Under the pieces are notes generated by a model that was not told where the DNA came from, ran no database searches, and was given only the letters and a program-made list of their open reading frames with translations. The position numbers were made by a program, and so were the translations under genes. DNA of 14,686 bases, from assembly GCA_021845555.1 (NCBI GenBank), contig JAJZVS010000042.1, forward strand, positions 1 to 14,686, in the 5' to 3' direction. The stretch is from Pseudomonadota bacterium. GTDB taxonomy: Bacteria; Pseudomonadota; Alphaproteobacteria; Acetobacterales; Acetobacteraceae. Every line of letters begins with the position of its first letter. The first letter of the stretch is position 1. Below are positions 14,492-14,686 of this stretch, piece after piece.

Positions 14492-14540
14492 GCCGCCGGC
14501 GGCGCCCGGCGGACCAGCGGTCCCGGGCGCCGCCGGCGGC
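14492..14540. repeat. 18-bp inverted repeat in the leader of the substrate-binding protein gene
   Basis: GCCGCCGGCGGCGCCCGG at 14492-14509 is the exact reverse complement of 14523-14540, with a 13-nt loop. This would form a very stable stem 30 nt upstream of the ATG. No T-run follows on either strand. It may terminate an upstream transcript or structure the 5' leader. Confidence 0.7.
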
Positions 14541-14570
14541 AGGCGGTTGGTGGCGTGCCGCCGCCGGTCC

Positions 14571-14608
14571 GTCAAGGCGCCGGTTCGTCAAGGCGCCGGT
14601 TCGTCAAG
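14571..14608. repeat. 16-bp tandem repeat carrying TTGACG motifs
   Basis: Two full copies of GTCAAGGCGCCGGTTC (14571-14586, 14587-14602) and a third partial copy, GTCAAG (14603-14608). On the minus strand each begins with TTGACG, a -35-like hexamer, so three such hexamers recur every 16 nt upstream of the substrate-binding protein gene. No well-placed -10 element was found, so promoter function is unproven. Confidence 0.75.
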
Positions 14609-14686
14609 CCGGCGGGCCGAACCGTCCGGTCTTGGGGAACCCGTTCGGCGGCAGCTTTCCCGCCTGACCGCGCTCGCCGGGTCAGG

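Larger units (their letters stand above)
14463..14686. other. Gene-free right end, upstream of the substrate-binding protein
   Basis: About 220 bases with no convincing gene. It holds the AGGAG ribosome-binding site of the binding protein (near 14470), the 18-bp inverted repeat, a 16-bp tandem repeat, and two smaller stems (GCCGAAC 14616-14622 with 14643-14649; CCTGACC 14663-14669 with 14680-14686). No end of an upstream gene could be recognised. Confidence 0.5.

Noticed and set aside
14609..14681. Short minus-strand frame ending in GKLPPNGFPKTGRFGPPA at the right edge
   Set aside because: It looks like a protein C-terminus, but an in-frame stop at 14684-14682 and the lack of a start limit it to about 25 codons.

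Overview
This is a very GC-rich window, probably from an alphaproteobacterium of the Acetobacteraceae/Rhodospirillales type. I infer that from the GC-rich third codon positions, the short 41-residue L36, the glc-type flavoproteins and the PhaC/phosphotransacetylase pair. No 16S rRNA or other phylogenetic marker is present, so the taxonomy is inference. All ten convincing protein-coding genes lie on the minus strand, so transcription runs from high to low coordinates. I found no tRNA, rRNA, CRISPR array, insertion sequence or phage gene, and no gene-free stretch longer than about 220 bases.

Reading in the direction of transcription: (1) 14686-13131 holds a leader with tandem repeats and a strong hairpin, then a Tat-type periplasmic substrate-binding protein of the branched-chain amino acid/amide class with no transporter partners in view, then a GC-rich stem-loop. 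(2) 13130-9695 is a three-gene operon of a circularly permuted ATP-grasp protein, an alpha-E protein and a transglutaminase-like cysteine peptidase. This is the recognised but functionally unresolved COG2308/COG2307/COG1305 amidoligase-peptidase system. (3) 9698-6835 is a class I-type polyhydroxyalkanoate synthase and a phosphate acetyl/butyryltransferase. They are preceded by a near-perfect FNR/FixK-type palindrome and a -10-like hexamer at class II spacing, which suggests induction under low oxygen. (4) 6782-4539 is a large two-domain (GT2 plus GT4) glycosyltransferase. (5) 4475-4284 is rpmJ with its own TTGACA promoter, followed by a short tandem repeat. (6) 4204-1 is a glycolate oxidase-type locus: glcD, an unusual ClC anion transporter, and glcE, which runs off the left edge.

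The most interesting items are the FNR/FixK-like promoter whose half-site overlaps the stop codon of the upstream gene, the ATP-grasp/alpha-E/transglutaminase operon without its frequent Anbu peptidase partner, the ClC homologue with three non-canonical residues at mechanistically important positions, its placement between glcD and glcE, and a hairpin that takes up the glcD ribosome-binding site.
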